Notes under the pieces: model-generated
Seen by the model: only the letters and a program-made list of their open reading frames with translations
What the model was told of the DNA's origin: nothing
Databases searched by the model: none
Translations under genes and position numbers: made by a program
Source: JALZOC01 sp031361295
GTDB lineage: Bacteria > Acidobacteriota > Vicinamibacteria > Vicinamibacterales > 2-12-FULL-66-21
Assembly (NCBI GenBank): GCA_031361295.1
Contig: JANMCN010000036.1
Location: forward strand, 1-64,000
Length of the DNA: 64,000 bases
Reading direction: 5' to 3'
Shown: piece after piece, positions 61,364 through 64,000 of the stretch
Position numbering within the stretch: position 1 is the first letter of the stretch
How the letters are laid out: the number at the start of each line of letters is the position of its first letter

Positions 61364-62716
61364 CTACTTTCCGATGCAGAACCGATCGAAGATGGCGTGC
61401 AGGACGTCGTCCGGCGTCCTCGCGCCCGTGACCTCCTCGAGACAGGCGCGCGCCTCGCTCACGTCGGCCGCCACGAACTCTTCGGGAGTTCCGCCCGCGG
61501 CCGCCGCGGACGCCCGGCCGAGCGCCGCACGCGCCCGGGTCAACAGTTCGACGTGCCGCATGTTCGTGATCGCCGGTATGTCGCGCAGCCGTTCGCCGCC
61601 GGCCAACGCCATGACCATCGCGGCGCGCAACGGGTCGAAGCCCGCCCCGGTGCCCGCCGAAACGGACACGACCGGTCCCCCGAGCGCACGAGGATCCCAC
61701 GCCGCCGGCAGGTCCGACTTGTTCCGGACTACGACGCGGCGCCCGACCGTCGTGCTCGACAGCAGCGCCTCATCATCGGCCGAGAGCGGGCGGGAGCCAT
61801 CGAGCGTCACGATGACGAGATCCGCGACCTGCCGGGCGGCATGGGCGCGCGCGATGCCCTCCGTCTCGACGGCGTCCACCGGTGCGGCGCGCAGCCCAGC
61901 GGTGTCGACGAGTGTCACCGCGATCCCGTCCAGATCGAGCACCTCGGTCAGGAGATCGCGCGTGGTGCCGGGGATGTCCGTCACGATCGCCCGCCCCGCA
62001 CCGGCAAGGCGGTTGAAGATGCTGGACTTGCCCGCGTTCGGTCGGCCGAGGATGACGACCTGCGCGCCGTCGCGCACGAGGCGGCCGCGGGCGGCCTCGG
62101 CCAGCAGTGCGTCCATTGATCGCCCGATCTCGTCGATCTCGATCGCCGCACGGCCCGGATCGATGAAGTGGTACCCCTCGTCCGCGAAATCGAGGGACGC
62201 TTCGAGTCGCGCGCTCATCTCGAACAGCGCCGTGTCGATCGCCGCGATGCGCGCCGTCAGGGTGCCCTCGAGCTGATCGAACGCCGCGCGGGCCTGCAGC
62301 GGCGTCACCGCATCGACCAGGTCGTGCACCGCCTCCGCCTGCACCAGGTCGATGCGCCCGCGCAGGTACGCGCGGAAGGTGAACTCGCCCGGCTCGGCCA
62401 GCCGCGCGCCGGCCTGCACCGACGCCTGCACGATCCCATGAAGCAGAACGGGGCTGCCGTGCGCGCTGATTTCGAGCACGTCCTCGCCGGTGTACGAGTG
62501 CGGAGCGGGGAAGAATGTCAGCACGGCGCGGTCGAACGCCGTCGCGTTGGCGATGATCCTCGACAGCGTCGCGCGCCGCGGCTCGAGCGCGGCCTGGCGG
62601 CCGGAAATACTGGCCGCGATCCCCAGCGCCCCTGGGCCGCTGACGCGGACCACGCCGATCCCGCCTCGACCCGCGGGCGTGGCAATCGCCACGATGGTGT
62701 CGTCGGGATTGAACAT
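61364..62716 (-). CDS. mnmE: tRNA modification GTPase MnmE (TrmE)
   Basis: 450 residues. N-terminal folate-binding domain (DTIVAIATPAGRGGIGVVRVSG ... YTGEDVLEISAHGSPVLL), a helical domain, and an inserted GTPase domain with P-loop GRPNAGKS at 224-231, DIPGTTRD, DTAGLR and NKSDL; it ends in the required C-IGK tail with Cys447. It acts with MnmG. ATG 62716 gives the canonical MFNPDDTIVAIATP start; an ATG 48 bp upstream would add 16 residues without similarity. Confidence 0.95.
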   Translation of the reverse strand: MFNPDDTIVAIATPAGRGGIGVVRVSGPGALGIAASISGRQAALEPRRATLSRIIANATAFDRAVLTFFPAPHSYTGEDVLEISAHGSPVLLHGIVQASVQAGARLAEPGEFTFRAYLRGRIDLVQAEAVHDLVDAVTPLQARAAFDQLEGTLTARIAAIDTALFEMSARLEASLDFADEGYHFIDPGRAAIEIDEIGRSMDALLAEAARGRLVRDGAQVVILGRPNAGKSSIFNRLAGAGRAIVTDIPGTTRDLLTEVLDLDGIAVTLVDTAGLRAAPVDAVETEGIARAHAARQVADLVIVTLDGSRPLSADDEALLSSTTVGRRVVVRNKSDLPAAWDPRALGGPVVSVSAGTGAGFDPLRAAMVMALAGGERLRDIPAITNMRHVELLTRARAALGRASAAAAGGTPEEFVAADVSEARACLEEVTGARTPDDVLHAIFDRFCIGK

Positions 62717-62801
62717 TTTCGGCGGACTTGCTTCGCGGTGGTCGACTCCAGCTGTGACGCCCATGCGTCCCGGAGTTACAGGGGCCGTGCCCAGGCTGGC
62801 T

Positions 62802-63257
62802 TCAGAGCCGCGGCCTCACCGAAATAATGACGGTCTTCATCACCGCATCGCCGATGCTCTCCGACGACATCTGCGGATCCTCTGCGACGGTCAGGTGCAC
62901 GAGCCGCCGCGAGTACGGGTTGAGCGGGCCCATCTCCTGGGACGCCCCCGACGTCTTCGCCTTTTCCATCATGAAGCGGGCCATCTGCCGCAGTTCCGCG
63001 TCCTTCGCCTTGCGGTAGTCCATGCAGTCGACGACGAACGAGCGGTCGTCCTGCAGCTCGCGTCGGAAGGCGGTGTTCACGATCTGCTGCAGCGCGTCGA
63101 GCGCCTCGGCCCGTTTGCGCAGCAGCGCCTCGCTGCCTTCGCCCGAGATCTCGACGCGAACGCTGTCGGGCGTGTCCACGATCGCGACGTCCGCGGCGAT
63201 TCCCATGGCGGCCACGGTCTGGCGCGTGAACTCGAGGACGCGATCCTGCAGCTCCAT
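62802..63257 (-). CDS. khpB: RNA-binding protein KhpB (Jag/SpoIIIJ-associated), KH and R3H domains
   Basis: 151 residues. A KH-like domain (about 5-65, with VRVEISGEGSEALLRKRAEALDALQQIV) precedes an R3H domain containing DCMDYRKAKDAELRQMARFM and MGPLNPYSRRLVHLTV, the usual LPPMNPYERRIIH motif. The N-terminal Jag_N domain of Firmicute proteins is missing. It binds RNA and, in other bacteria, works with YidC in envelope and division control. The ATG overlaps the yidC stop (TGATG). Confidence 0.88.
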   Translation of the reverse strand: MELQDRVLEFTRQTVAAMGIAADVAIVDTPDSVRVEISGEGSEALLRKRAEALDALQQIVNTAFRRELQDDRSFVVDCMDYRKAKDAELRQMARFMMEKAKTSGASQEMGPLNPYSRRLVHLTVAEDPQMSSESIGDAVMKTVIISVRPRL

Positions 63258-64000
63258 CACTTCTGCTCCTTCGCCTGATCCGTCTTGCCGCCGCCGGCGT
63301 TCTTGACCCGGCGCTCCGCCGGTGGCCGTACGGTGCGCTGCGCGGCCGGCCCGATCAGCCGGTTGGTGAACGCCTGCTGCCCGATCGCCCACAGGTTGCT
63401 CGTCGTCCAGTAGAGCACGAGGCCGCTCGGCGCCCAGATGAACATCGCCATGAAGATGATCGGCATGAACATCATCATCTTCTGCTGCATGGGGTCGGCC
63501 GTGGACGGCGTCATGCGCGTCTGCACGAACTGCGTGAGGCCCATCAGGACGGGCGTGATGAAGAGCGGATCGTGCACCGAGAGGTCGTGAATCCATCCGA
63601 CGAACGGCGCGCCGCGGAGCTCGATGGCGACCGAGAGCATGGAATAGAACGCGAAAAGAACCGGCAGCGTGAGCAGCATCGGCACGCAGCCGCTTGCGGG
63701 ATTGACCCCGCGCTCGCGGTAGAGACTCATCATCTCCGTGTTCATTTTCTGCCGCGCGGGATCCGTCACCTTCAGCTTGGCGTACCGATCCTGGATGGCC
63801 TTCACCTCCGGCTGGAGCTCCTGCATGCGCCGCATCGACACCACGCTCTTGTGGCGCAGCGGGAACATCGCGAGGTTGATGAGGACCGTCAGGAGGATGA
63901 TCGACCATCCGTAATTGCCGACGAGGCCGTCCACCCATTTGAGGGCGTGCAGGAGCGGGACGACGAGCCACGCGAGGTACCCGAAATGAATCGACCGGAC
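63257..64000 (-). CDS. yidC: membrane protein insertase YidC, C-terminal part, cut by window edge
   Basis: The minus frame runs unbroken to the right edge (about 247 residues present). It contains the conserved five-helix insertase core: FGYLAWLVVPLLHAL and NYGWSIILLTVLINLAMFPL, the coiled-coil hairpin (KSVVSMRRMQELQPEVKAIQ), GCVPMLLTLPVLFAFYSML, PLFITPVLMGLTQFVQ and APSGLVLYWTTSNLWAIGQQ. The large periplasmic domain and first helix would lie beyond the edge. The C-terminus is basic and binds ribosomes. First gene visible of yidC-khpB-mnmE-mnmG-rsmG-parAB. Confidence 0.95.
   Translation of the reverse strand, partial: VRSIHFGYLAWLVVPLLHALKWVDGLVGNYGWSIILLTVLINLAMFPLRHKSVVSMRRMQELQPEVKAIQDRYAKLKVTDPARQKMNTEMMSLYRERGVNPASGCVPMLLTLPVLFAFYSMLSVAIELRGAPFVGWIHDLSVHDPLFITPVLMGLTQFVQTRMTPSTADPMQQKMMMFMPIIFMAMFIWAPSGLVLYWTTSNLWAIGQQAFTNRLIGPAAQRTVRPPAERRVKNAGGGKTDQAKEQK

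Overview
The window is a high-GC (about 65%), gene-dense bacterial chromosome segment with short intergenic gaps, many 1-14 bp gene overlaps and no recognisable tRNA, rRNA, insertion sequence, prophage or CRISPR array. A VWFA-related protein of the type common in Acidobacteriota, the two-GAF/SpoIIE phosphatases, the small zinc-ribbon proteins and the general gene content suggest an Acidobacteriota genome, possibly class Vicinamibacteria; this is inference from content, not a phylogenetic result.

Layout. 0-10 kb: edge of an M49 peptidase, a truncated metallo-beta-lactamase remnant, an MTHFR-like protein, a zinc-ribbon protein, an aminotransferase, a KaiC locus flanked by two receiver-KaiB fusion proteins, an SDR, an orphan LigD-type polymerase, an OmpA-type lipoprotein and a VWA protein. 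10-22 kb: AlaT-like aminotransferase, AI-2E-type permease, Kbl/BioF-like enzyme, RsbU-type phosphatase, M1 peptidase, orphan NuoG-like iron-sulfur protein, diacylglycerol-kinase/ankyrin pair. 22-31 kb: membrane GAF sensor, double-PDZ protein, a strongly folded RNA element before a small lipoprotein, GAF-GAF-SpoIIE phosphatase, FabZ, YhaM-type nuclease, EamA exporter with an Lrp regulator. 31-39 kb: two coupled small genes, one with an in-frame TGA, then a signalling cluster (hybrid kinase, sigma-28-like factor, stand-alone DHp-like protein with an HTH partner, NtrC-type regulator), a long disordered RGG/WKRD-rich protein and a Dabb protein. 38-46 kb: mfd - SurA-like - NusG-like - dusB on the minus strand. 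46-49 kb: heptose-phosphate adenylyltransferase, Wzt/Wzm-type ABC exporter, PP2C phosphatase. 49-56 kb: ATP synthase F'FHAGDC without the a and c subunit genes. 56-64 kb: selD, parB, parA, a perfect parS, rsmG, mnmG, mnmE, khpB/jag, yidC, the classical origin-proximal gene order.

Main points. (1) The selD gene is itself a selenoprotein gene: an in-frame TGA lies exactly at the catalytic cysteine position with a hairpin just downstream, so the organism probably decodes UGA as selenocysteine. (2) A second small gene (31269-31478) also has an in-frame TGA followed by a hairpin at suitable spacing and is a candidate selenoprotein or a nonsense pseudogene. (3) A KaiC is encoded between two REC-KaiB fusions, a clock-like signalling module built differently from the cyanobacterial kaiABC locus. 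(4) Many genes have a TATAAT-like hexamer ending 6-8 nt before the start codon, which predicts leaderless transcripts. (5) A perfect 16-bp parS lies between parA and rsmG.
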